Origin: Actinomycetes bacterium
Lineage (GTDB): Bacteria > Actinomycetota > Actinomycetes > Actinomycetales > Microbacteriaceae
Direction: 5' to 3'
DNA: 9,484 bases
NCBI GenBank assembly: GCA_030425055.1
Contig: JAUHVN010000089.1
Location: 1-9,484 of the forward strand
The notes beneath the pieces are model-generated. The model searched no databases. It was not told the origin of the DNA and was given only the letters and a program-made list of their open reading frames with translations. A program made the translations under genes and the position numbers. Positions 1-5,483 of the stretch are shown piece by piece; the first letter of the stretch is position 1; each line of letters begins with the position of its first letter.

Positions 1-2
1 CC

Positions 3-146
3 TGGGACACCACGCGCCCCGACGGCACCCCGCGCAAGCTCGTCGACGTCACTCGCCTCACCGCGCTCGGTTGGACCGCCCGCACCTCGCTGCGCGACGG
101 CATCGCCGCGACGGTCGACGTGTGGCGGGCGTCAGCCGGGCGGTGA
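3..146 (+). CDS. fcl: GDP-L-fucose synthase, C-terminal end (partial)
   Basis: Only the last 47 codons are present; the gene begins before the window. Read from base 3, the frame gives WDTTRPDGTPRKLVDVTRL followed by a TALGW segment and ends in a natural-looking TGA. The pattern WDxxxPDGTPRKLxDVxRLxxLGW is the characteristic C-terminal block of GDP-L-fucose synthase (GDP-4-keto-6-deoxymannose epimerase/reductase, extended SDR family). That enzyme makes GDP-L-fucose for surface polysaccharide or glycan synthesis. The catalytic SDR Tyr-Lys pair and the NADP-binding N-terminus lie outside the window. Its last five codons overlap the tail of the truncated leuC frame on the opposite strand, and only nine bases separate its stop from recognisable leuC sequence, so it abuts a rearrangement junction or misjoin. 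Confidence 0.85.
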   Translation, partial: WDTTRPDGTPRKLVDVTRLTALGWTARTSLRDGIAATVDVWRASAGR

Positions 147-626
147 CTCCGGCGCCCCGAACGCCATCGCCCCGAACGCGCCGTGCGTCGAGGTGTGCGA
201 GTCGCCGCACACGACCGTGATGCCCGGCATCGTCAGCCCCAGCTGCGGGCCGACGACGTGCACGATGCCCTGCTCCTTGTGGCCGAGCGAGTGCAGCCGC
301 ACCCCGAACTCGTCGGCATTGCGTCGCAGGGTGTCGATCTGCGTGCGGCTGGTGGGGTCGGCGATCGGCAGGTGGATGTCGATCGTCGGAGTGTTGTGGT
401 CCTCGGTCGCGATCGTGTGCTCGAGACGCCGCACCGGCCGGCCCTCCGACCGCAGACCGTCGAACGCCTGCGGACTAGTGACCTCGTGGACGAGGTGCAG
501 GTCGATGTAGATCAGATCGGGGCGGCCGTCTTCGCCCTTGACGACGACGTGGTCGTCCCACACCTTCTCGGCGAGGGTGCGAGGACGGTCGGGGACGACG
601 GCATCTTCGGGAACGGGAATGGTCAT
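132..626 (-). pseudogene. leuC: 3-isopropylmalate dehydratase large subunit, 3'-truncated fragment
   Basis: LeuC with LeuD isomerises 2- to 3-isopropylmalate in leucine synthesis. Residues 17-157 read as a good LeuC N-terminus: an RTLAEKVWDDH start, DLIYIDLHLVHEVTSPQAF, a TEDHNTPT block and the aconitase-family block VVCGDSHTSTHGAFGAMAFG (residues 138-157). Homology then stops: the expected G-I/L-GTSEVE continuation is replaced by APESPPG and a stop that lies inside the fcl 3' end. About two thirds of a ~470-residue protein is missing, including the later cysteines that ligate the 4Fe-4S cluster, so the product cannot be active. The start ATG (624-626) has a GAGGAG Shine-Dalgarno 11 bases upstream plus a closer GAAGAG. 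No leuD follows. This is either a true deletion/rearrangement pseudogene or an assembly chimera; the upstream leader looks intact. Confidence 0.85.
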
Positions 627-659
627 AGCTCTTCGGTCTCCTCGGGATGGGGATCAAGC

Positions 660-709
660 CCGCGACGAAACTCCGCGACGAGGAAGGCCTGGGTCAGAAC
701 TCGTCGCGG
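660..709 (-). promoter_or_regulatory. leuC leader: alternative hairpins overlapping the leader peptide (attenuator candidate)
   Basis: The segment CCGCGACGAG (709-700, inside the leader-peptide codons) can pair perfectly over 10 bp with CTCGTCGCGG (682-673), leaving a 17-base loop that contains the leader stop. A second copy of TCGTCGCGG (668-660) offers a competing 9-bp pairing for the same arm. The two structures are mutually exclusive, as expected of an attenuator. There is only a TTT after the first hairpin, so a strong intrinsic terminator is not evident; control of leuC translation is as plausible as control of transcription. In addition the Leu-codon run CUCCUC (723-718) is complementary to the leuC Shine-Dalgarno GAGGAG (643-638). 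The mechanism is inferred; the pairings are seen directly. Confidence 0.5.
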
Positions 710-738
710 CCGCTAAGGAGGAGGCGAGCGATCCGCAC
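694..738 (-). CDS. Putative leucine leader peptide (14 aa)
   Basis: A 15-codon frame starting at GTG (736-738) encodes MRIARLLLSGRDEF and a TGA stop. It contains three consecutive Leu codons, CTC CTC CTT (723-715), and sits 68 bases upstream of the leuC start on the same strand. CTT is unusual in this GC-rich gene set. Runs of the regulated amino acid in a tiny ORF just ahead of its biosynthetic gene are the hallmark of ribosome-mediated attenuation leaders. No convincing Shine-Dalgarno precedes the GTG, but a TAGTCT box (746-751) lies seven bases upstream, so the message could be leaderless. The frame is far too short for coding statistics; the support is position, the Leu run and the adjoining RNA pairings. 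Confidence 0.65.
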   Translation of the reverse strand: MRIARLLLSGRDEF

Positions 739-745
739 GAGGGTC

Positions 746-751
746 AGACTA
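746..751 (-). promoter_or_regulatory. Candidate -10 box for the leuC leader transcript
   Basis: TAGTCT fits the actinobacterial TANNNT -10 pattern. It is followed by seven bases and then the GTG of the leader peptide, so transcription would begin at or one base before the start codon. No good TTGACA-like box is seen at the right distance upstream; that region is the end of terC and a GC-rich hairpin (758-775). Confidence 0.35.
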
Positions 752-775
752 CCACCGCGCCGGATCGGACCGGCG

Positions 776-1846
776 TCAGCGGTCGGCGTCGGCGGGCGGC
801 TCGACCGTCGGGGGCGTGCCCTTCTCGTCGGCGACGGCGGCGGCGGCATCCGTCACCCCCGCGGCGCGCTTGTCGCGCGCCGACGCGACCAGGCTCGCGA
901 CCGTCGCGACGGTCATCGCCACGACGATGACGCCGAGCGACATCCACGTCGAGATCTCGGGCGCCCACTCGATGTGCTCACCGCCGTTGATGAACGGCAG
1001 CTCGTTGACGTGCATCGCGTGGAAGACGAGCTTGAGGCCGATGAAGGCCAGGATGAACGCGATCCCGTAGTGCAGGTAGCGCAACCGGTCGAGCAGGTCG
1101 CCGAGCAGGAAGTAGAGCTGACGCAGCCCCATGAGGGCGAAGATGTTCGCGGTGAACACGATGAAGGCGCTCTGCGTGATTCCGAAGATCGCGGGGATCG
1201 AGTCGATGGCGAACAGCAGATCGGTGACGCCGATCGACACGAAGACGATGATCATCGGCGTCCACATCTTCTTGCCGCCGACGACGGTGCGGATCTTCGC
1301 ACCGTCGTAGTGGTCCGAGATGTCGATGAAACGGCGCAGCGTCCGCACGACGAAGTTCTCCTGCTTGACGTCGTCGTCGTGGTCGCCGCCGGGGAAGGCC
1401 TGCCGGATCGCCGTCCACACCAGGAACGCGCCGAAGATGTAGAACACCCAGCTGAACTGCTCGATGATCGCGGCGCCGGCGAGGATGAACAGACCGCGCA
1501 GCACGAGCGCGATGATGATGCCCACCATCAGCACTTCCTGCTGATAGCGCCGCGGCACCGAGAACTGGCTCATGATCAGCACGAACACGAACAGGTTGTC
1601 GATCGACAGGCTGTACTCGGTGAGCCATCCTGCGACGAACTGCCCGGCGTACTCTCCGCCGGCGAACACCCACATCAGCACCGCGAAGATCAGCGCGAGC
1701 GTCACGTAGAAGACGACCCACAGCGTGGACTCGCGAGTCGACGGGATGTGCGGACGCTTGAGGATGATCAGCAGGTCCGCGATCAGGATCAGCGTCAGCA
1801 CGACGAGCGATCCGATCTCGAACCAGAGCGGGAGTTGCAGGTCCAT
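776..1846 (-). CDS. TerC/Alx-family integral membrane protein
   Basis: This 356-residue polytopic membrane protein has the TerC-family hallmarks: the acidic helix motif EYSLSIDNLFVFVLI (Asp83-Asn84) and its second-repeat partner GVTDLLFAIDSIPAI (Asp209, Asp215), each in a hydrophobic helix. About eight to nine hydrophobic segments are visible between residues 8 and 321, with a hydrophilic loop at 151-193 and a charged, Ala-rich tail after 322. Members include Alx and TerC; several are implicated in Mn(2+) export or in metallating exported proteins. The start ATG has GGAAGG (1853-1858) six bases upstream. Its leader carries a yybP-ykoY-like Mn aptamer, which supports a manganese role. TerC was named for tellurite resistance, but no other ter genes are nearby, so tellurite is not implied. 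Confidence 0.92.
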   Translation of the reverse strand: MDLQLPLWFEIGSLVVLTLILIADLLIILKRPHIPSTRESTLWVVFYVTLALIFAVLMWVFAGGEYAGQFVAGWLTEYSLSIDNLFVFVLIMSQFSVPRRYQQEVLMVGIIIALVLRGLFILAGAAIIEQFSWVFYIFGAFLVWTAIRQAFPGGDHDDDVKQENFVVRTLRRFIDISDHYDGAKIRTVVGGKKMWTPMIIVFVSIGVTDLLFAIDSIPAIFGITQSAFIVFTANIFALMGLRQLYFLLGDLLDRLRYLHYGIAFILAFIGLKLVFHAMHVNELPFINGGEHIEWAPEISTWMSLGVIVVAMTVATVASLVASARDKRAAGVTDAAAAVADEKGTPPTVEPPADADR

Positions 1847-1873
1847 TCAGGGCCTTCCGGGGTCGATGAGCTC

Positions 1874-1969
1874 CGAAAGTCTCTCCCCGCCCGGACGGAC
1901 GGCGCGCACCCGGGGTCGCATGATCGGGACCCGTGATGACGGATGCGCGCAGCGGGATACTCCCTCTCG
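1874..1969 (-). ncRNA. yybP-ykoY-type manganese riboswitch candidate
   Basis: The terC leader folds as expected for this aptamer class. P1 is CGAGAG (1969-1964) with CTTTCG (1879-1874). L1 is GGAGTA (1963-1958) opposite AGAGA (1884-1880), resembling the class's GGGGAGUAG and GAGAC strands. P2 is TCCCGC (1957-1952) with GCGGGG (1890-1885). P3 is an 11-bp helix, GCGCGCATCCG (1950-1940) with CGGGTGCGCGC (1912-1902). A seven-base bulge TCATCAC (1939-1933) follows, like the family's L3 UCAACAU, and then P4 GGGTC (1932-1928) with GACCC (1917-1913). The family senses Mn(2+) by docking L1 on L3 and commonly precedes TerC/Alx and MntP genes. The aptamer ends 27 bases before the terC ATG, and no U-tract terminator intervenes, so control of ribosome access is likely. 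I matched it by hand; a covariance search would settle it. Confidence 0.75.
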
Positions 1970-2094
1970 CCGTAACAGGATACAGGCCGGATCGAGACCG
2001 GCTTGAGACGATTCGGGCGGGGGTGACACTTCCCGGGTGAGAGACAATGAAGCTCCGCGCCGGTGCGACCGAGTGGCGGAGCCCGGAGGATCGG

Positions 2095-2649
2095 ATGCAG
2101 ACGCAGGAGCGCGACGACGTCGAGCTGGTCGCCCAGGCGGCCGGCGGAAGCGAACACGCCTTCCGGGCGCTGTACCGCGCCTACGTGCGGCCCGTGTACT
2201 GGCTGGCCCACGGACTGGTGGGCACGGCCGCCGACGCCGAGGACGTGACGCAGGAGACGTTCCTGGTCGCGTGGCGCAAGCTCCCGGGTATGGAGCTCGC
2301 GGGAACCTCGCTTCTGCCGTGGCTCGCCACGATCTGCCGCTTTCAGGCGGCGAATCGCATCCGCACCCTGCGGCGCGATCGTGAGCACACCGCGGCGGCC
2401 GCCGACGAGACACTGCCCGACACGGTCGACGTCGAGCAGCAGGTCGTGGACGGCGAGCTGGCCGACCGCATCCTGCGCGAGCTGCAGGATCTGAGCCCGC
2501 TGGATCGCGACATCTTCCGGCTCTGCGCGGCCGAGGGCTACGCCTACCAGGCCGCCGCCGAGCAGCTCGGCGTCGCGCACGGCGTCGTCCGCAACCGTCT
2601 CTCCCGCATCCGCACGCGTCTGCGGACCGTCGTGAAGGAGAGCACATGA
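2095..2649 (+). CDS. ECF-family RNA polymerase sigma factor
   Basis: A 184-residue sigma-70 protein of the extracytoplasmic function type with only regions 2 and 4. Region 2 spans about residues 22-90 and includes the DAEDVTQETFLVAWRK motif (47-62) that contacts the -10 element and core polymerase. A linker covers 91-120, and region 4 with its helix-turn-helix (LSPLDRDIFRL, then YQAAAEQLGV, to about residue 178) reads the -35. The ATG at 2095 was chosen because GGAGG lies five bases upstream; the earlier in-frame ATG at 2047 lacks a comparable site and adds residues that do not look like the family. The stop overlaps the next start as ATGA (2646-2649), implying translational coupling with the membrane protein downstream. 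The regulon is unknown; the pairing suggests response to an envelope signal. Confidence 0.9.
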   Translation: MQTQERDDVELVAQAAGGSEHAFRALYRAYVRPVYWLAHGLVGTAADAEDVTQETFLVAWRKLPGMELAGTSLLPWLATICRFQAANRIRTLRRDREHTAAAADETLPDTVDVEQQVVDGELADRILRELQDLSPLDRDIFRLCAAEGYAYQAAAEQLGVAHGVVRNRLSRIRTRLRTVVKEST

Positions 2650-3758
2650 ACACGTCACCCACCCCCAGCGCGACCCTTCCCGAGCTGAGCGACGAGCGCA
2701 TCGACCAGATCGAGGACGAGCTCTTCGCCCGCATCGCCGGCGAGCGCGCCGACGATCGCCGTCGCAGCGCGCGCCGCGGCCGCCTGTGGCTCGCCGGCGG
2801 TGCCGCCGCGGCGATCATCGTCGTGGCCGCGATCATCGCCCCGGCGGTCGTTCCTCTGGTCTCCCCCGCGGGCACGGAGTCGTACGACGTGGCCGAAGGT
2901 CCCGCGTTCGCACCGGATGCCGGTGGCGCCGACTCCGCGGTCGTCGACGGCGGCGCCGCGGCCGAGGAGACGGCCCGCGAGGGCGACATGGCCGGGGCGA
3001 CCGACCGCGACATCATCACGAACGCGTCCGCCACGATCGTGGCCGACGACGTGCCCGCGACCGCGCAGGCGATCGGCGAGGCCGCCGTCGCGCGCGGCGG
3101 CTACGTCGAGTCGATGAACGTCGGCACGGTCGGGATGCCCGTCGAGCCGATGCCGATGGACGACGGCATGGACGTCTACTACCCGTATCCGTACCCGCAG
3201 GACGGCGCGTGGATCACGGTGCGCGTACCGAGCGACCAGCTGACCGCCGTCATGGGTGAGCTGTCCGAGCTGGGCGAAGTGACCCAGACCTCGGTCAACC
3301 GCACCGACGTCACCGAGCAGGCCGTCGACCTGCGCGCGCGCATCGACGCCGCGCAGGCATCCGTCGACCGGCTCACCGAGTTGATGTCCGAGGCCGGAGA
3401 CCTCTCCGACCTGATCGCCGCCGAGGCGGCGCTGTCGGAGCGCCAGGCGATGCTCGAGTCGTACCAGCAGCAGCTCGAATCGCTCGAGGGGCAGGTCGCG
3501 ATGTCGTCGCTCAGCGTCACCATCACGCCCGTGCCCGAGACGGTCGAGGCCGATCCCGCCGGGTTCACCGACGGCTTCGCCGCGGGATGGAACGGCCTGG
3601 TGGCGACACTCAACGGCATCGTGATCGCGCTCGGCTTCCTGATCCCGTGGCTGGTGGTGCTGGGGCTCGTCGGACTCGCGGTGTGGGGCGTCGTCGTGCT
3701 GGTCCGCCGCCGTCGGCGTACGGCATCCGCCACCGACCGAGACACCGACGCCGACTGA
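2646..3758 (+). CDS. DUF4349 membrane protein, putative anti-sigma partner
   Basis: 370 residues. Residues 1-45 are a charged cytoplasmic segment, a transmembrane helix lies at about 46-72, and an acidic low-complexity linker follows at 75-118. The DUF4349 region covers about 120-355 and includes the conserved NRTDVTEQAVDLRARI stretch (218-233), a predicted coiled coil (about 224-284) and a second transmembrane helix (about 326-353) ending in a run of arginines. A YPYPYP stretch at 179-184 interrupts the domain. The start overlaps the sigma-factor stop by four bases, so it is almost certainly co-translated with it. Genes in this position are usually anti-sigma factors, and the topology (short cytosolic N-terminus, large external domain) fits. 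However, there is no zinc HxxxCxxC motif, so the anti-sigma role is inferred from context only. Confidence 0.85.
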   Translation: MNTSPTPSATLPELSDERIDQIEDELFARIAGERADDRRRSARRGRLWLAGGAAAAIIVVAAIIAPAVVPLVSPAGTESYDVAEGPAFAPDAGGADSAVVDGGAAAEETAREGDMAGATDRDIITNASATIVADDVPATAQAIGEAAVARGGYVESMNVGTVGMPVEPMPMDDGMDVYYPYPYPQDGAWITVRVPSDQLTAVMGELSELGEVTQTSVNRTDVTEQAVDLRARIDAAQASVDRLTELMSEAGDLSDLIAAEAALSERQAMLESYQQQLESLEGQVAMSSLSVTITPVPETVEADPAGFTDGFAAGWNGLVATLNGIVIALGFLIPWLVVLGLVGLAVWGVVVLVRRRRRTASATDRDTDAD

Positions 3759-3858
3759 TCGCCCCATCCGATTCCCCCACGGCTCCGAACAAGGGGGGAA
3801 CGGGCCGTTCGATGATGCCGCGACCCGCGCGGCCGGGCGACCCGACGAGGGAGTCATC

Positions 3859-4533
3859 ATGAGCAGGATCGCAGCACGAGCCGGCGCGGTCATGGCCGTC
3901 AGCGCGGCGCTGGTCGTCGGAGCCGGAAGCGCCGCCTGGGCGGGCCACGACGACAATCCGTCGCCGAAGGTCGCCAGCTACAGCTACTCGCTGGATGCCG
4001 TGCAGCCGGCATCGGTTCCGATGAGCCAGGCATCCGGCACCACGCGCGTCAAGGCGCTGCCGAACGGCAAGCTGCAGGTGACGGTCGAGGCCTGGGGCCT
4101 CTCGCCGAATCTGCCCCACGCCATGCACCTGCACGGCGTCGACGGCGACGCGACCGACATGGCGTGCCCCGGACCCGCGGCAGCCGGCGACGACGGCGTC
4201 GTGACGGTCGTGGACGGTGCGCCCTTCTACGGCGGCATCCTCACGTCGCTCACCTCGACCGGTGACGTCAGCCCGGCCAGCGCCCTGGCGCTCGACCGCT
4301 TCGCCGTCGCCGATGAGAACGGCCACCTGTGGTACCAGCGCACGTTCACGGATGCCGCGGGCTACGCGAACGCCGGGACGGTGCAGGTGGTCGTCCACGG
4401 CATCGACTTCGACGGCAACGGAGCGTACGCGTTCAACGCCGACGACCCGTTCTCGAGCCGCTCGTCGTCGCTCGGCGCGGGCATCCCGCTCGAGGCGACG
4501 GTGCCGGTGCTGTGCGGCGGGATCGCGAACTGA
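3859..4533 (+). CDS. Secreted CHRD/superoxide-dismutase-like protein
   Basis: 224 residues with a Sec signal peptide (RIAARAG, hydrophobic 10-26, cleavage expected after AWA at residue 28). The mature part is a beta-rich domain that holds LPHAMHLHG (His87, His90, His92), which resembles the HxH copper site of Cu/Zn superoxide dismutase and its CHRD-domain relatives; another histidine is at 180 in VVVHG. The DFDGNGAY stretch (183-190) looks like a calcium-binding DxDxNG loop. Two cysteines, 103 and 219, are the only ones in the mature protein and may form a disulfide. The start ATG is preceded by GAGGGAG. It lies 100 bases after the sigma/DUF4349 pair on the same strand and could be co-transcribed. 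Family assignment is moderate; enzymatic activity is not implied. Confidence 0.75.
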   Translation: MSRIAARAGAVMAVSAALVVGAGSAAWAGHDDNPSPKVASYSYSLDAVQPASVPMSQASGTTRVKALPNGKLQVTVEAWGLSPNLPHAMHLHGVDGDATDMACPGPAAAGDDGVVTVVDGAPFYGGILTSLTSTGDVSPASALALDRFAVADENGHLWYQRTFTDAAGYANAGTVQVVVHGIDFDGNGAYAFNADDPFSSRSSSLGAGIPLEATVPVLCGGIAN

Positions 4534-4545
4534 TCCGCAGCCGGC

Positions 4546-4589
4546 ACACAACGCAGAACGCCCGGCACAAGGCCGGGCGTTCTGTGTGT
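4546..4589. terminator. Bidirectional terminator between CHRD gene and tRNA-Glu
   Basis: A perfect 12-bp stem, AGAACGCCCGGC (4555-4566) with GCCGGGCGTTCT (4572-4583), closes a five-base loop. ACACA (4546-4550) and TGTGT (4585-4589) can extend its base after a small bulge. It lies downstream of both converging transcripts, the secreted-protein gene from the left and the tRNA from the right. Neither side has a strong U tract. Confidence 0.85.
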
Positions 4590-4592
4590 TGG

Positions 4593-4665
4593 TGACCCCA
4601 GCGGGATTCGAACCCGCGTTACCGCCGTGAGAGGGCGGCGTACTAGGCCGCTATACGATGGGGCC
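4593..4665 (-). tRNA. tRNA-Glu (anticodon CTC)
   Basis: The minus strand folds as a 73-base cloverleaf. The acceptor stem GGCCCCA pairs with TGGGGTC followed by discriminator A. The anticodon stem CCGCC/GGCGG closes the loop CTCTCAC, giving anticodon CUC, which reads GAG. The T arm is GCGGGTTCGAATCCCGC. CCA is encoded next to the discriminator (4592-4590). GAG is the dominant Glu codon in the neighbouring genes, so this tRNA should be heavily used. It stands alone, not in a tRNA cluster. Confidence 0.96.
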
Positions 4666-4681
4666 GCAAGACAACCGTTCG

Positions 4682-4711
4682 ATTATGCCATGGCGGATCC
4701 GCGGCGACCAA
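4682..4711 (-). promoter_or_regulatory. Promoter of tRNA-Glu
   Basis: CATAAT (4687-4682) matches the -10 consensus at five of six bases and has a TG one base upstream, making an extended -10. A weaker -35, TTGGTC (4711-4706), sits 18 bases away. Transcription would begin about ten bases before the mature tRNA 5' end. It is the clearest housekeeping promoter in the window. Confidence 0.7.
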
Positions 4712-4772
4712 ATCGAGGCGGACCCCTGTCGCGGGGCTTGCCGCACATCGGACAGCGGGGTTGACTCGGGGC

Positions 4773-5411
4773 ATGCGTCTGACCAAGCACGAGCACGCCG
4801 CCCTCGTCCTCGAGCAGCCCACGGGCACGCTCGTGATCGACCCCGGATCGTTCACCTCGCCCCTCGTCGGCCTGCAGAACGTGGTGGGCGTCGTGCTCAC
4901 CCACGAGCATCCGGATCACTGGACCGCGGAGCATCTCGAGCGCATCCTGTCGCAGTTCCCGGGCACCCCGATCTACGGACCGGAGGGCGTCGCGAAGGCG
5001 GCGGCGGGCTTCGACGTGACCGTCGTCGCCCCCGGCGACACCGTGCGCCTCGACGCGTTCACCCTCGAGTTCTTCGGTGGCACGCACAATGTGATCCACG
5101 AGTCGATCCCGGTGATCGACAACGTCGGCGTCCTCGTCGACGGATCGTTCTACTATCCCGGCGACTCGTACGCGGTGCCGAAGGGGGTCTCGGTCGATGT
5201 GCTTGCGGCACCCATCGGCGCACCGTGGCTCAAGATCGGCGAGGCGATGGACTTCGTCCTCGCCGTCGCGCCGCGCCGCGCGTTCGGCACGCACGACATG
5301 ACCCTCTCAGCGGCCGGGCTCGCGATGCACCGCGCGCGGCTCACGTGGGCCGTGGAGCAGGGCGGCGGGTCGTTCTTCGAACTCTCGGCCGGCCAGTCCG
5401 TCGAGCTCTGA
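4773..5411 (+). CDS. Metallo-beta-lactamase-fold hydrolase
   Basis: 212 residues with the full metal-binding set of the fold: THEHPDHW (His44, His46, Asp48, His49), GGTHN (His105), YPGDS (Asp131) and GTHDM (His174). That pattern indicates a binuclear zinc (or iron/manganese) hydrolase. The short form, without a lid domain, resembles the UlaG-like/L-ascorbate-6-phosphate lactonase-related branch, but the substrate cannot be read from sequence. There is no signal peptide, so it should be cytoplasmic. ATG 4773 was chosen; an in-frame TTG at 4761 adds only MTRG and has no better ribosome site. No strong Shine-Dalgarno precedes either start, so a leaderless message is possible. It is a single-gene unit between the divergent tRNA promoter and a terminator it shares with the fructose operon. 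Confidence 0.88.
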   Translation: MRLTKHEHAALVLEQPTGTLVIDPGSFTSPLVGLQNVVGVVLTHEHPDHWTAEHLERILSQFPGTPIYGPEGVAKAAAGFDVTVVAPGDTVRLDAFTLEFFGGTHNVIHESIPVIDNVGVLVDGSFYYPGDSYAVPKGVSVDVLAAPIGAPWLKIGEAMDFVLAVAPRRAFGTHDMTLSAAGLAMHRARLTWAVEQGGGSFFELSAGQSVEL

Positions 5412-5415
5412 TCGC

Positions 5416-5480
5416 ACACAGACGGGGGCGGATGCCGCGCCGGCTTCGGCTCGCGCAGCATCCGCCCCCGCGGTCTGTGT
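5416..5480. terminator. Long bidirectional terminator between hydrolase gene and fructose operon
   Basis: The arms ACACAGAC (5416-5423) with GTCTGTGT (5473-5480) and GGGGGCGGATGC (5424-5435) with GCATCCGCCCCC (5458-5469) make a 20-bp stem interrupted by a three-base bulge. The apical part holds a CCGGCTTCGG-type mini-hairpin. It follows the hydrolase stop by four bases and the ptsH stop by three, so it ends both converging transcripts. Confidence 0.88.
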
Positions 5481-5483
5481 CTT

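Noticed and set aside
758..775. CGCCGG/CCGGCG hairpin right after the terC stop as a terminator
   Set aside because: Only six pairs and no U tract; GC-rich palindromes of this size are common here, so read-through into leuC cannot be excluded.
647..1936. Long plus-strand open frame of 429 codons opposite terC
   Set aside because: Antisense shadow of a high-GC gene: Arg/Asp/Glu/His-rich composition, no family motif, no ribosome site, while the minus strand encodes a clear TerC protein.
2003..2031. TTGAGA ... ACACTT as a sigma-factor promoter
   Set aside because: The -10 matches the consensus poorly; I could not find a convincing promoter for the sigma gene by eye.
2047..2094. Earlier in-frame ATG for the sigma factor
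   Set aside because: Extra 16 residues do not resemble ECF N-termini, and the ATG at 2095 has an ideal GGAGG spacing.
3772..3800. TTCCCCC/GGGGGAA hairpin after the DUF4349 gene as a terminator
   Set aside because: Seven pairs, a 15-base loop and no U tract; too weak to call.
3797..3801. GGAAC as an ECF -35 element before the secreted-protein gene
   Set aside because: No convincing CGTC/CGTT-like -10 at 16-17 bases; GGAAC alone is too short to support.
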